Shown here: in pieces, positions 25,298-33,961 of the stretch | Layout: each line of letters starts with the position of its first letter | Numbering within the stretch: the first letter of the stretch is position 1 | The notes under the pieces: model-generated | The model's database searches: none | Seen by the model: only the letters and a program-made list of their open reading frames with translations | Told to the model about the DNA's origin: nothing | Position numbers and translations under genes: made by a program | DNA from: Streptomyces rapamycinicus NRRL 5491 | GTDB taxonomy: Bacteria; Actinomycetota; Actinomycetes; Streptomycetales; Streptomycetaceae | DNA length: 64,000 bases | Direction: 5' to 3' | Assembly (NCBI RefSeq): GCF_024298965.1 | Contig: NZ_CP085193.1 | Coordinates: 806,001-870,000, forward strand

Positions 25298-26043
25298 GCT
25301 CCTCGCCCCGTTTCGCGCCGCGTGCCCCGTCGCGTGCCCCTCCGCGCTTCCGGCTCAGGGCCGGTAAAGGACTCCGCGGCCAGCAGCTCGGCGTCGATCC
25401 GCTCCAGCACCCCGGAGAAGCGCTGGAGCTGGTGCTTGAGCAGCGCCGTCGTGCTCGGGTCGTTGGCGGAGATCTCGGCGGCACACGCGGTGGCCTCCGC
25501 ACCCGCCCGGCCCGGTGGTACGAGCCGCTGCAACAGCCCCAGGCGGCAGGCCTCGTGTGCCGTCACCCAGCGGGAGGTCAGGAGCAGGTCCTTGGCGGCG
25601 CCCAGGCCGACCAGCCCGATGAGTTTCGCCGCCCCGACGGGGACTCCCAGGCGGGAGCCGGGGAAGCGGTACACCGAATCCTCGGCGCCCACCCGGATGT
25701 CGCAGGCGGCGGCCAGTTCCGCACCGGCGGCGACACAGCGTCCCTCGATCGCGGCCACGGTCGCCTTGGGCGCGGCGGCCACCGTGCGCTGCAACCGCGC
25801 GAAGACCCGCAGCCGGCCCGCGCTGCCCTCGTCTCCCAGCTCCTCGTCGCGGTCGCCCCCGACACAGAAGTCCGGTCCGCTGCCGCTGAGGACGAGCACG
25901 CGCACCGCGTCATCGGCCAACGCGTCTTCCACGGCCCGGAGCAACCGTGCGGCCGCCTCGGTGGTCAGCGCGTTGCGCGCCCGGGGGCGGTCGATCCGCA
26001 GCTGTGCCACTCCGGTGGCGCGGTCCCGCTCGACGCCGATCAC
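25294..26043 (-). CDS. Enoyl-CoA hydratase/isomerase (crotonase) family protein
   Basis: A 249-residue crotonase-fold protein: RPRARNALTTEA start region, FCVGGDRD oxyanion loop and AAIEGRCVAAGAELAAACDI with GSRLGVPVGAAKLIGLVG. It occupies the place where MenB (DHNA-CoA synthase) would be expected, but the GSFDGG and DKKPPRW blocks that mark true MenB are absent, so it may do a different ring-forming, hydrating or isomerising step. GTG 26043 overlaps the MenD stop (GTGA), so an extended frame upstream is rejected. The Arg/Gly-rich C-terminus (RRGTRRGTRRETGRGA) is an odd low-complexity tail. Confidence 0.8.
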   Translation of the reverse strand: MIGVERDRATGVAQLRIDRPRARNALTTEAAARLLRAVEDALADDAVRVLVLSGSGPDFCVGGDRDEELGDEGSAGRLRVFARLQRTVAAAPKATVAAIEGRCVAAGAELAAACDIRVGAEDSVYRFPGSRLGVPVGAAKLIGLVGLGAAKDLLLTSRWVTAHEACRLGLLQRLVPPGRAGAEATACAAEISANDPSTTALLKHQLQRFSGVLERIDAELLAAESFTGPEPEARRGTRRGTRRETGRGA

Positions 26044-27806
26044 CGGGCCGGCCACAGCTCTTCGAGGGCGCGGGCCACGGTCCGGTGGGCCCGGTCGTGC
26101 ACCGCGACATTGGCCGCGCGGTCGGTGCACAGATGGATCATCGACACGCCCGGGGAGCCCACCCTTTCCTTCAGCGCGGACCGCAACTCCCCCTCGTCCG
26201 CGACGCGGACGACACCGACTCCATAGGCGGCGGCCACCGCGCACACATCGGCGGCCTGCGGGGTGCCGAAGAGCAGCTCGAAGGTGTCCTCCGGGAGGCG
26301 TGACGCCTGCGGCAGGAACGAGAAGATCCCACCCCCGTGGTTGTCCACCACAACGAGCGTGCAGCTCACATCCGGTGCCTCGGCCGCGCCCAGCAGCGCG
26401 CCCGCGTCATGGAGGAAGGTCAGATCACCCAGCAGCACGGCCACCGGACCCCGGGCCGCGGCCACGCCGAGCGCGGTGGCGATCGTGCCGTCGATCCCGT
26501 TGACACCGCGGTTGGCCAGCACGGCGGGGGGACGGTGGCGGGGCGCGGCGAACCACTCGAGGTCCCGTACGGGCATCGAGGATCCGACCACCAGCGTCGC
26601 CTCGGCGGGCAGGGCGTCGAAGAGCGTACGGGCCACGCGCGGTTCGGTGAGGTCGGCTCGGCCGTCCAGGGCATCTGCCATGGCCGCCTGCGCGGTGGCT
26701 TCGGCCGATGTCCACGCGGTGCGCCACTCCGGCCCGGCCAACGGCTCCGGCACCGCCTCGGCCACGGCGCGGCACAAGGCCGTGGGATCGGTGCGCAGCA
26801 CGGTGGCGGCCAGCCGGTCCGGGTCCCGCCACCGCCAGTCCGGGTCGACGAGCACATGCCGGATGCCGGGCTGCCGCAGCCAGTCGGCCACTGCCCGGGA
26901 GGCCCAGCGCTCTCCGAGGTGCACGACCACCTCGGGACACAGCCGGTCACGGGCGTGCGGGCCGCGCAGGACGGCGTCGGCCGCCGCCACGGTGCCGGGG
27001 CCCGGCGTACGGGCGCCGGAGCGCGGATCGGCCAGCACCGGCCAGCCCAGTGCCGCGGCGGCCTCGTGCACGGCGGCCGGATCGCCCGCACCCGCGCCCA
27101 CGAGCAGGACACCCCGCTCGTGCCCGTCCGCGACGGCGGCCACGTCCGCCGGGGTGGCGGTCAGGACCGGGCGGCCGATGTGGTGCCAGGGCTGCCCGTC
27201 CGGCCGACCGGGGGGCAGGGGGCCGGGGCGCGCCACCAAGGGGTCGCGGAAGGCCAGGTTGAGGTGGACGGGGCCGGGCCCGGACGGTCCGGCCCCGGCC
27301 TCCGCCACGGCGCGCGCGGCCAGGGAGCGCCACATGCCGTCCTGGCCCCGCTCGGGAACCGCCACGGCCACGGCCCAGCGCACCGCCGATCCGTACAGGC
27401 CCGTCTGGACCATGGTCTGCGGGGCGCCCACTCCCTGGAGCTCCGGGGGGCGGTCGGCGGTGCACACCACCATCGGCACTCCCGCCAGATCGGCCTCGGC
27501 GACCGCCGGATGGAGTTCGGCCGACGCCGTACCGCTGGTGGTGACCACGACGGTGGCGCGCCCGGTGGCACGGCTCAGCCCCAGGGCAAGGAAGCCCGCC
27601 GCGCGCTCGTCGAGGCGTATGTGCAGCCGCATCCGGCCGTCCTCGGCGAGGGCGAGCGCGAGCGGGGTGGAGCGGGAGCCGGGCGCGATGACGGCTTCGC
27701 TCAGCCCCGCACGGACCCACTCGTCGACGAGGGTGGCGGCGAAGGCCGCCTGTGCGCCGCCCTCGGTGTCGGCTGCGTATCCGTCCATGGATTCACGGCC
27801 CCCCAT
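26040..27806 (-). CDS. menD: SEPHCHC synthase-like ThDP enzyme (MenD)
   Basis: A 588-residue thiamine-diphosphate enzyme. The MenD-type N-terminus is AFAATLVDEWVRAGLSEAVI then APGSRSTPLALAL; LDERAAGFLALGLS and TTSGTASAELHPAV carry the active-site region, and LLGDLTFLHDAGALL with VVVDNHGGGIFSFLPQA is the ThDP/Mg-binding end typical of MenD. MenD adds succinyl-semialdehyde-ThDP from 2-oxoglutarate to isochorismate, giving SEPHCHC. ATG 27806 overlaps the preceding stop (TGATG); ATG 27788 is an alternative, and the TTG at 27818 is too close to its purine run. Confidence 0.88.
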   Translation of the reverse strand: MGGRESMDGYAADTEGGAQAAFAATLVDEWVRAGLSEAVIAPGSRSTPLALALAEDGRMRLHIRLDERAAGFLALGLSRATGRATVVVTTSGTASAELHPAVAEADLAGVPMVVCTADRPPELQGVGAPQTMVQTGLYGSAVRWAVAVAVPERGQDGMWRSLAARAVAEAGAGPSGPGPVHLNLAFRDPLVARPGPLPPGRPDGQPWHHIGRPVLTATPADVAAVADGHERGVLLVGAGAGDPAAVHEAAAALGWPVLADPRSGARTPGPGTVAAADAVLRGPHARDRLCPEVVVHLGERWASRAVADWLRQPGIRHVLVDPDWRWRDPDRLAATVLRTDPTALCRAVAEAVPEPLAGPEWRTAWTSAEATAQAAMADALDGRADLTEPRVARTLFDALPAEATLVVGSSMPVRDLEWFAAPRHRPPAVLANRGVNGIDGTIATALGVAAARGPVAVLLGDLTFLHDAGALLGAAEAPDVSCTLVVVDNHGGGIFSFLPQASRLPEDTFELLFGTPQAADVCAVAAAYGVGVVRVADEGELRSALKERVGSPGVSMIHLCTDRAANVAVHDRAHRTVARALEELWPAR

Positions 27807-29248
27807 CAGCGTGTCCAATCCTTCACCGCACCGAGCCGGGTCAGCGCCGCGCCGAGCTGGCCCAGCAGTCCGGAGCCGACGCCGGAGAGCATGCGGTAGC
27901 CGCTGCGCTGGAGCTCCTCACCGCCCTTGTTCGACGGGGAGGAGCCGTCGAGCCAGCCGTCCGGTGTCAGCCGGTCGCACAACACCTCCCATGCCTCCTG
28001 TGCCACCACGCCCTCGCGATCGGCGGCGAAGCGGCCGCGCTCCACACCCAGCGCCAGGGCGGCGGCGATACCGGCGGATCCGCAGGTCTCCGCCCCGGTG
28101 GCGGGCTCCGCCAGGTAGCAGTCCCAGATGCCCGCGGCGTTGCGCCTGGACACTGCGAGCCGGGCGGCCCTCGCGGCCTCGTCCCACAGGTCGTCGGTGT
28201 CCGGCCGGTCGCCGAGTTCGGTCAGGGTGCGCACCAGACCGAGCAGATACCAGGCATACGCACGGGCCCAGTTGCGGTAGACACGGCTGCCGTCGGGCAG
28301 CAGCCTCAGGTAGAGGTCGTCGTCCCACGTCAGCCGCCTGCGCCGAACGCGGAGCTGACGGGCGGCCGCCTCGCGCAGCCGGGTGTCCCCGGTGGCCTTC
28401 GCGAGGACGGCCATGGGGTAGGCGACGGTGTAGCACCCCTCGGCGGTGGTCGGGTCGTCCTTGACGCATCCATGGGGATCGGTCCGGGCGTTCCAGGACT
28501 CGACGGCCAGCCGGAGCGTGGGGTGCCGCGGATCCCGCTTCGCGACCACCGCGAAGGGGAGCGTGGCCTCGATCCCGTAGACCCGGTCGTTCGCGGGGCG
28601 GCCGCGCGGATCCTCGTAGCGCAGCCGGGTGCCGTGGACATAGACGGCGAGGTGGTCGCGCAGCGCCGTCTCGGCGCGGGTGTCGCCGGGGAAGGTGGTG
28701 TGCAGGTCGTACAGCGCGTCCAGCACACATCCCTCCATCCATCCGAACGACTGCACGCTGGCCAGGCCGGTGAGGTGGCGGTGGAGTGCGGCGGCCGGGG
28801 CCGGTGGGTCCGCGGCGTCCAGCAACAGCGCGGGCCGCCGTTCGACGGGGGCCTCCGGGCCGGAGAAGATCCACAGTGGCTCGGTGGCCGGTTCCGCGGT
28901 GAGGGTGAGCCGTACGCCCTCGTCCAGCACGGCCCGTACGGCCTCGGTGTCCAGCGGCAGATCGTAGGGCTGGTGGCAGTCGGCGTACCGGATGTCGAAC
29001 GCGCCGAGCGGCCGGCCGGTGCCCGCCGAGACGGCCTCGACGCGGCGGACGTCCCGCACGTCGCAGGCGACGAACAGGCGGAGCCGCCCCGGGGAGAGGG
29101 GTGCCGTGGAGTGCCACCCCAGCACTGTGGGCGTCCGGCCGCTGACGATGGCCGCTGTCGACCATGTCAGCGGGGTGCGCCGGTCCGACGGGAAGGGGAC
29201 GCCCGGCGCGTCCACAGTGCTCGCGGGAACATGATGTGCGCTTGCCAT
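27806..29248 (-). CDS. GH88/GH105-like six-hairpin protein inside the men-like operon
   Basis: A 480-residue protein without signal peptide. The C-terminal ~300 residues look like the (alpha/alpha)6 barrel of unsaturated-uronyl hydrolases: SFGWMEGCVLDALYDL, NDRVYGIEATLPFAVVAK, NWARAYAWYLLGLVRTL, GIWDCYLAEP and ETCGSAGIAAALALG. The N-terminal ~140 residues are not recognised. GH88/105 enzymes hydrate a vinyl ether in 4,5-unsaturated uronides. Its place between isochorismate synthase and MenD, with tight overlaps on both sides, suggests a step on a vinyl ether of the pathway rather than on a polysaccharide; that is inference. Catalytic residues could not be fixed by eye. Confidence 0.55.
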   Translation of the reverse strand: MASAHHVPASTVDAPGVPFPSDRRTPLTWSTAAIVSGRTPTVLGWHSTAPLSPGRLRLFVACDVRDVRRVEAVSAGTGRPLGAFDIRYADCHQPYDLPLDTEAVRAVLDEGVRLTLTAEPATEPLWIFSGPEAPVERRPALLLDAADPPAPAAALHRHLTGLASVQSFGWMEGCVLDALYDLHTTFPGDTRAETALRDHLAVYVHGTRLRYEDPRGRPANDRVYGIEATLPFAVVAKRDPRHPTLRLAVESWNARTDPHGCVKDDPTTAEGCYTVAYPMAVLAKATGDTRLREAAARQLRVRRRRLTWDDDLYLRLLPDGSRVYRNWARAYAWYLLGLVRTLTELGDRPDTDDLWDEAARAARLAVSRRNAAGIWDCYLAEPATGAETCGSAGIAAALALGVERGRFAADREGVVAQEAWEVLCDRLTPDGWLDGSSPSNKGGEELQRSGYRMLSGVGSGLLGQLGAALTRLGAVKDWTR

Positions 29249-29266
29249 TGATGATCCCTCGCCTGT

Positions 29267-30394
29267 TCAGGGCGCAATGAGCGCGGGCAGAATGGCGCCC
29301 AGCTTCGCGCGGGTCTCGGCCAGTTCCTCTTTCGGATCGGAGTCGGCGACAATGCCGTTCCCGACGTACAGGGTGGCGTTTCTGCCGTGTATCTCGGCGC
29401 AGCGAATGGTCACGCAGAGACAGCCGTTTCCCTCCGCGTCCACCCAGCCCAGCGCCCCTCCGTAAAGTCCTCTGTCCCAGCCCTCCAGGCGCTCGATCAC
29501 TTCGTACGCCTTGTCGCGGGGCCATCCGCACACGGCCGGTGTCGGATGAAGCATGGCCGCCAGTTGGAGAAATGGCGGGTGGTCGGCTTTGAGCTCGGCC
29601 CGGACCCGGGTCATCAGATGCTGGACGTTCGCCAGTTTCAGCATCTCGGGCCGCTCGTTGGCTTTGATCCAGGTGGTGCTGGGCGTCAGGGCGTCCAGCA
29701 CCACCTCCCGCAGGACCCGGTGTTCCTCCTGGTTCTTGTGGGACTCCTGGAGCCAGGACGCGAGCCGGCGGTCGGACTCGGCGTCGCCGCCACGGCGGAT
29801 GGTGCCGGCCAGGGCACGCGACTCCACCATCCGCCCGCGCTTGGCGAGCAGCAGTTCCGGGCTGGCGCCCACCAGGCCGAAGGCGGAGAACAGATAGGCG
29901 GAGGGAAAGGTGTGGGCCAGCCGCCGCAGCACCACCGGCGGCTGGATCTCGGTGTCGCACTCCATCTGGATGCGGCGGGCGAGCACCGCCTTGCGCAGCT
30001 CTCCGCGGCGCACCGCACGCGCCGCGTCGGCGACGCTGCCGCACCACTGCTCCGGCGGTTCGCTGGGCCGCAGCGCGTATGCGCCGGGTTCACCGCCTTT
30101 GGCGGAAGGGGCCGGGACCGAGGCGAGGAGGCGACGGTGGTCGGGCGTCCCCTCCAGGCTCAGTGTCCGGGCGGGAACCGCGAGCCGGATGGGCTCTTGG
30201 CGCTGAAACGGAAAGGCCACGAAGCCGATTCCCCCGCCAGCCGCCAGCGCTTGGGTTATGTCTTCCCCGGAATCGACCAGATGGTGTGTGATGGGTTCAA
30301 TTCCGAGGAGTGTGCGGTCCGGCCCGGAAAAGAATAATCGGCGATTATCCAGAAGGTCGATCGCGTCATCGACGACTTCTTGCGAACGTGCCAC
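29267..30394 (-). CDS. Isochorismate synthase (chorismate-binding family)
   Basis: A 375-residue MenF/EntC-type enzyme. The chorismate-binding domain shows LRKAVLARRIQM, FGLVGASPELLL, RALAGTIRRGGDAESDRRLA, VLREVVLDAL, LHPTPAVCGWPRDKA and LYGGALGWVDAEGNGCLCVT. It converts chorismate to isochorismate, the entry point for MenD. Leu20 is a TTA codon (30335-30337), and the first codons use AAT, TTA and TTT, unusually AT-rich for this DNA, so expression should depend on bldA. GTG 30394 or TTG 30397 is the start. It is the first gene of the operon and is followed by the GH88/105-like gene 18 bases on. Confidence 0.85.
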   Translation of the reverse strand: MARSQEVVDDAIDLLDNRRLFFSGPDRTLLGIEPITHHLVDSGEDITQALAAGGGIGFVAFPFQRQEPIRLAVPARTLSLEGTPDHRRLLASVPAPSAKGGEPGAYALRPSEPPEQWCGSVADAARAVRRGELRKAVLARRIQMECDTEIQPPVVLRRLAHTFPSAYLFSAFGLVGASPELLLAKRGRMVESRALAGTIRRGGDAESDRRLASWLQESHKNQEEHRVLREVVLDALTPSTTWIKANERPEMLKLANVQHLMTRVRAELKADHPPFLQLAAMLHPTPAVCGWPRDKAYEVIERLEGWDRGLYGGALGWVDAEGNGCLCVTIRCAEIHGRNATLYVGNGIVADSDPKEELAETRAKLGAILPALIAP

Positions 30395-30454
30395 CAACGG
30401 AACGCCCCCGTCCGTTCTGGTTGGGTTATGATCTTTTACGTAAAGCGTCCCAAC

Positions 30455-30483
30455 AGCCTTGCATTGACTGGTAAATGCGTCAA
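30455..30483 (-). promoter_or_regulatory. Candidate promoter of the isochorismate synthase operon
   Basis: In an AT-rich island, TTGACG (minus strand, 30483-30478) and AAGGCT (30460-30455) are 17 bases apart. Transcription would start about 55 bases before the GTG. The same stretch holds a GCATT-N8-AATGC inverted repeat (30461-30478), a possible operator. Confidence 0.5.
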
Positions 30484-30551
30484 GAACCGATCAATGCGAT
30501 AGTTCACTTGATGGACACTTACGCATCGCCGGAACGGCCGGTGCCGTACGG

Positions 30552-31100
30552 TCAGGAGGACATGAAGTCGCACACCGGCAGCGCCCGGTCCACGACACGG
30601 ACATCGCCGATCCGGCCGTACATGATCTGGTCGATCTTCCCGCCGTACTCATAGCCGCCCAGCAGCCAGGGCAGCCCGAGCGTGGTGAGGCCGCCGGCCG
30701 GGGCCGAGGGGTTGCGCGCCACCGGGCAGCCGTCCACATACATCGTGGTGTGCCGTCCGTCGTTCACCACCGCCGCGCGCCACCAGGTGTGGAAGGAGAG
30801 GCTGCCGTGTCCCGGCCGGACCGGGTGGTGCTCATCGGACCAGATGAGGGCGTCGGCGGGGCCGCCGGGGATGGTGACCTTGGTGAGGTGGTTGCCGCGG
30901 CCGGAGTGGTCGCTGATCCGGACGGAGTCCTCGACGGGCGCGCCCTCCCGCTCGCCCAGGAGCCGGAAGGCCCGGTCGACCGGTCCGACGGGGACCGCAC
31001 ATGGCGCTGCTCCACGCGGTGGGACGGAAGGGATGGAGCGCACGTTATGGAGCCCGGGAACCCGGCCACAGGAAGATGCCCGGCAACGGACGGGGAAGAG
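30552..31100 (-). pseudogene. Remnant of a LamG-domain (concanavalin-like) protein
   Basis: The minus-strand frame ends with TTMYVDGCPVARNP, LTTLGLPWLLGGYEYGGK and GDVRVVDRALPVCDFM, the second half of a LamG jelly-roll as found at the end of secreted metallophosphatases in this genus. Before it, SDHSGRGNHLTKV and PVRPGHGSLSF belong to the start of such a domain, but GSLSF runs straight into HTWWRAAVVNDG, so the ~80-100 residues that should lie between appear deleted. No plausible start or signal peptide is present upstream. It is read as a decayed fragment. Confidence 0.6.
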
Positions 31101-31203
31101 CACATGAATGGCTTCCGTGTGCAAGGGGCGACACCGGCCCGGGGCGGGCCGGTGTCCGTGGGTGATGTGAAGTGTCCGCAGCCTCCGCGCCGGCGGACGC
31201 GGT

Positions 31204-32571
31204 TCAGTGGTGCAGGTCCTCGGCGGTGAGGGTGTCCCGGGTCTCCGGCGCCCAGGCCAGGCTGACGGCCGTACCGAGCAGCAGCACCAGCGCCATCCAT
31301 CCCATCGACCAGCCCGCGCCGAAGTGGCTCAGGCTGACCGGCAGGACGAAGGTGCCGATGGCGGACGCGACCCTGCTGGTGCCGTTGAGGAAGCCGACCC
31401 CGGAGCCGCGCAGCGCGGTGGGGAAGAGCTCCGCCGGATAGACCTGGGTGATGGTGGAGGCACCGGCCATGACGAAGGTATAGATCAGGAAGGGGACCAT
31501 CAGCGCCCCGCTGGAGCCTTCGCTGAGCACGGCCATGGCCCCCAGAGACAGCGTGAGGATCGCGAAGGTGCCGATGGTGAACGGCCTGCGGCCCAGGCGC
31601 TGCACCGGCCACAGCCCGATCACCCCGCCCAGCAGCAGGGCCAGGTTGAGCACCAGGTTCTGGATGTCGGCCCCGGAGATGTTCAGGGTGGCCAGGATCT
31701 GCGGCATGAAGGTGTAGATGGCGAAGTAGGGCAGCACCTGGGCGCTGTAGAAGATGACACCGAACCAGGTCTTGGTGGCCTGGCCGCGGGCGAAGAGCTC
31801 GCGGTAGCGCGCCGCGGGTGGCTGCGCGGCGGCCGCGGCCTCCGCGTCGGCGGCGGTGGCCTCGGACTGCCCCAGGTAGGTGCGGCGGATCCGGGCGGCC
31901 TCGGTGGCGCGGCCGCGGGCGGCCAGCCAACTCGGGGATTCGGGGATGCCGATCCGCAGCAGCAGCACCAGCAGGGCGGGCAGGGCTCCGCTGGCCAGCA
32001 GCCAGTACGCGGTGGTGCCGTTGATCGGGATGTAGGTGCCCAGGATGTTGGCCAGTACGTAGCCGACGGTCCACAGCACGGTGAGCGAGCCCAGGAGGAC
32101 ACCGCGCAGCCGGCCGGGGACGAACTCGGAGAGCAGCGTCGGGCCGACGGCGTAGTCCGCGCCCAGACCGAAGCCGATCGCCAGCCGGAGCAGGAAGAGG
32201 ACCAGCGGACTGTGGGCCCAGAACTGGGCGGCGGAGGCGACCGCGATGAGTACGAAGTTGTAGAGGTACAGCTTCTGGCGTCCGATCACGTCCGCCACCC
32301 GCCCCAGCAGGATGCTCCCGAAGAACAGGCCGATCAGGGCGGACGCGCCGAGCAGACCCTGCCAGACGCCGGACAGGTGCATGGTCTCGCCGAGCGCGGG
32401 CAGCACCGCGCCGATGACACCGAGGGCGTAGCCGTCGGAGAAGTTCGCCCCGAAGGTGGTCGCCGTCACCCGGATGTGGAACCCGGTGAGTGGCTCGGTC
32501 GAGGCGGAGCCCGGCGCCGCCTCCCGCTCCCCCGCCATCCGTGCGTCCGCCGCCTCCGTGTCCACTGCCAC
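31204..32571 (-). CDS. MFS transporter, sugar-porter type
   Basis: A 455-residue transporter with about 12 membrane helices. Visible motifs are GVIGAVLPAL, GLFFGSILLGRVADVIGRQK (the loop 2-3 motif), GFGLGADYAVGPTLLSEFVP, RIGIPESPSWL and the C-terminal TQVYPAELFPTALRGSGVGF typical of sugar porters and aromatic-acid transporters. GTG 32571 is chosen over the upstream GTG 32598 because GGGAGG lies 6 bases before it. The gene sits between two gene remnants, so its substrate cannot be inferred from neighbours. Confidence 0.85.
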   Translation of the reverse strand: MAVDTEAADARMAGEREAAPGSASTEPLTGFHIRVTATTFGANFSDGYALGVIGAVLPALGETMHLSGVWQGLLGASALIGLFFGSILLGRVADVIGRQKLYLYNFVLIAVASAAQFWAHSPLVLFLLRLAIGFGLGADYAVGPTLLSEFVPGRLRGVLLGSLTVLWTVGYVLANILGTYIPINGTTAYWLLASGALPALLVLLLRIGIPESPSWLAARGRATEAARIRRTYLGQSEATAADAEAAAAAQPPAARYRELFARGQATKTWFGVIFYSAQVLPYFAIYTFMPQILATLNISGADIQNLVLNLALLLGGVIGLWPVQRLGRRPFTIGTFAILTLSLGAMAVLSEGSSGALMVPFLIYTFVMAGASTITQVYPAELFPTALRGSGVGFLNGTSRVASAIGTFVLPVSLSHFGAGWSMGWMALVLLLGTAVSLAWAPETRDTLTAEDLHH

Positions 32572-32619
32572 GCCTTGCCTCCCGACCGACCGGTTCACCG
32601 CTTGGACGGCCCAGCATGC

Positions 32620-32629
32620 ATGAATTCAT
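32620..32629. promoter_or_regulatory. ATGAATTCAT palindrome upstream of the MFS gene
   Basis: A perfect 10-base palindrome in an AT-rich stretch (32610-32690) beside a minus-strand TTGACT (32637-32632). It lies 49 bases before the chosen start and is a candidate operator; no good -10 box was found. Confidence 0.35.
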
Positions 32630-32698
32630 ACAGTCAAACAATAGGTTGATTGCAGATTCTCATTCATTGACGGTGAAGATCCATATGCGGCCGGCCGG

Positions 32699-32899
32699 AA
32701 TGGTGTGGAGCGCCGCGCGGAGGACTTCGAGGTGGTCCCGTACCCCACCACACGCGGCTGCGCCGCCACGTACTACCCCGAGACCAACGTCCTGGTGCCG
32801 CTCGACAGCGTGGCCGAGATCAGCAACCAGCCGACGTCGAAGGGGGTCGTGGTCCGCCTGGAGGCCCGTGCCACCGCGGAAGGGCTTCCCCGCTCCTGA
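32699..32899 (+). pseudogene. C-terminal remnant of an FdhF/YdeP-type molybdopterin oxidoreductase
   Basis: A 66-codon open stretch reads NGVERRAEDFEVVPYPTTRG, then AATYYPETNVLVPLDSVAEI and SNQPTSKGVVVRLE, which is the end of YdeP/FdhF-type molybdopterin oxidoreductases (beta-barrel that closes the active site, ending ISN-PTSK). Everything upstream of 32699 is unrelated AT-rich DNA on the way to the MFS gene, so the ~700 N-terminal residues are missing. A stop codon follows at 32897-32899. It is a leftover from a deletion. Confidence 0.7.
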
Positions 32900-33097
32900 C
32901 CCGGATCACCCGTCCGACCAGGCCCGTCGCCCGGCCCGAGCACTCCCCGGAGGCCGGGTGGGAGGGGATCGGTACCCGGTTCTACGATCGGAGACGACCA
33001 AGGTACGTGCACGGGCCAGCGGTTGCCCGGCCGACCGTGTCGTGCCGTGAGGAAGGGCGGCCGCCTGTGGCGGCGGGGGACCACAAGGATGTGAGAC

Positions 33098-33961
33098 GTG
33101 AGTGAACGCCGGACGGCATCAAGTGCCTCGCCGGCCGTGGGGCGGGCGCTGGACGTCCTGCTGCACCTCGCCGGCCGCTCGGGGCCAGTTCGGGCATCGG
33201 CGCTGGCCAGAGACCTGGAGATGCCCCGCTCATCGCTCTACCACATCCTCGCGGTGCTGGTTGATCGCGGGTTTGTCACCTATGTCCCGGAGGAGCAGGC
33301 ATACGGTCTGGGCGTCGCGTCCTTCGAAATCGGCTCCGCCTACTTGCGGCACGAGCCCCTGAAGCGACTCGCCCGCCCCATTCTGCGCACCCTGTCGAAC
33401 CGGCTCGGCCAGTCGGTGCACCTGGGCATCCTCTACGGCGCCGAGACGGTCTACCTCCTCAAGGAGCGGCCGACGAGCGGCCATTCGGGGTACACCGACG
33501 CCGCTCCCGTCACCGACGTCGGCGTCCGGCTGCCGGCCCACCTCACGGCCAACGGCCGTGCGATCCTGGCCCACTCCAGCGAGGCGCACCTCCGGGCGGT
33601 CTTCCCCCGGCCGGGGGATCTCTGCACCCGTACCGGCAGAGGCCCCCGGTCGCTGGCGGAGCTGCGGAACCTGCTGGCGCGGGACCGTGAGCGCGGGTGG
33701 TCGGAGGAGGTCGAGCTGGTCTCCGACGGGCTCCGGTCGATAGGGGTGCCGGCGTTCGATCACAACGAGCGGCCCATAGCGGCCGTCAGCAGCACATGGC
33801 GCCGCCACCACCACCGGCATGGAGCGGACCATGTGCGGGACATCCTGCAACAGGGCGCGGCGCGGCTGACGGCTGCGGTGGCCGGCCACGCGCCCCATGC
33901 CCACGGAACGGACGGCACACAGGGCGGCTCACAGAGCGGCCCGCAGGGCGGCTCGCGGTGA
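33098..33961 (+). CDS. IclR-family transcriptional regulator
   Basis: A 287-residue regulator. The winged helix is AVGRALDVLLHLAGRSGPVR then LARDLEMPRSSLYHILAVLV; the effector domain follows (GQSVHLGILYGAETVYLLKE, LPAHLTANGRAILAH, VELVSDGLRSIGVPAFDHN). The last ~30 residues are a low-complexity Gly/Ser/His tail. GTG 33098 has AAGGA 9 bases upstream. It is followed on the same strand by an agmatinase-type gene, the probable target. Confidence 0.88.
   Translation: MSERRTASSASPAVGRALDVLLHLAGRSGPVRASALARDLEMPRSSLYHILAVLVDRGFVTYVPEEQAYGLGVASFEIGSAYLRHEPLKRLARPILRTLSNRLGQSVHLGILYGAETVYLLKERPTSGHSGYTDAAPVTDVGVRLPAHLTANGRAILAHSSEAHLRAVFPRPGDLCTRTGRGPRSLAELRNLLARDRERGWSEEVELVSDGLRSIGVPAFDHNERPIAAVSSTWRRHHHRHGADHVRDILQQGAARLTAAVAGHAPHAHGTDGTQGGSQSGPQGGSR

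Noticed and set aside
25294..26043. Calling the crotonase MenB
   Set aside because: The GSFDGG loop and the DKKPPRW segment that mark DHNA-CoA synthase are not present.
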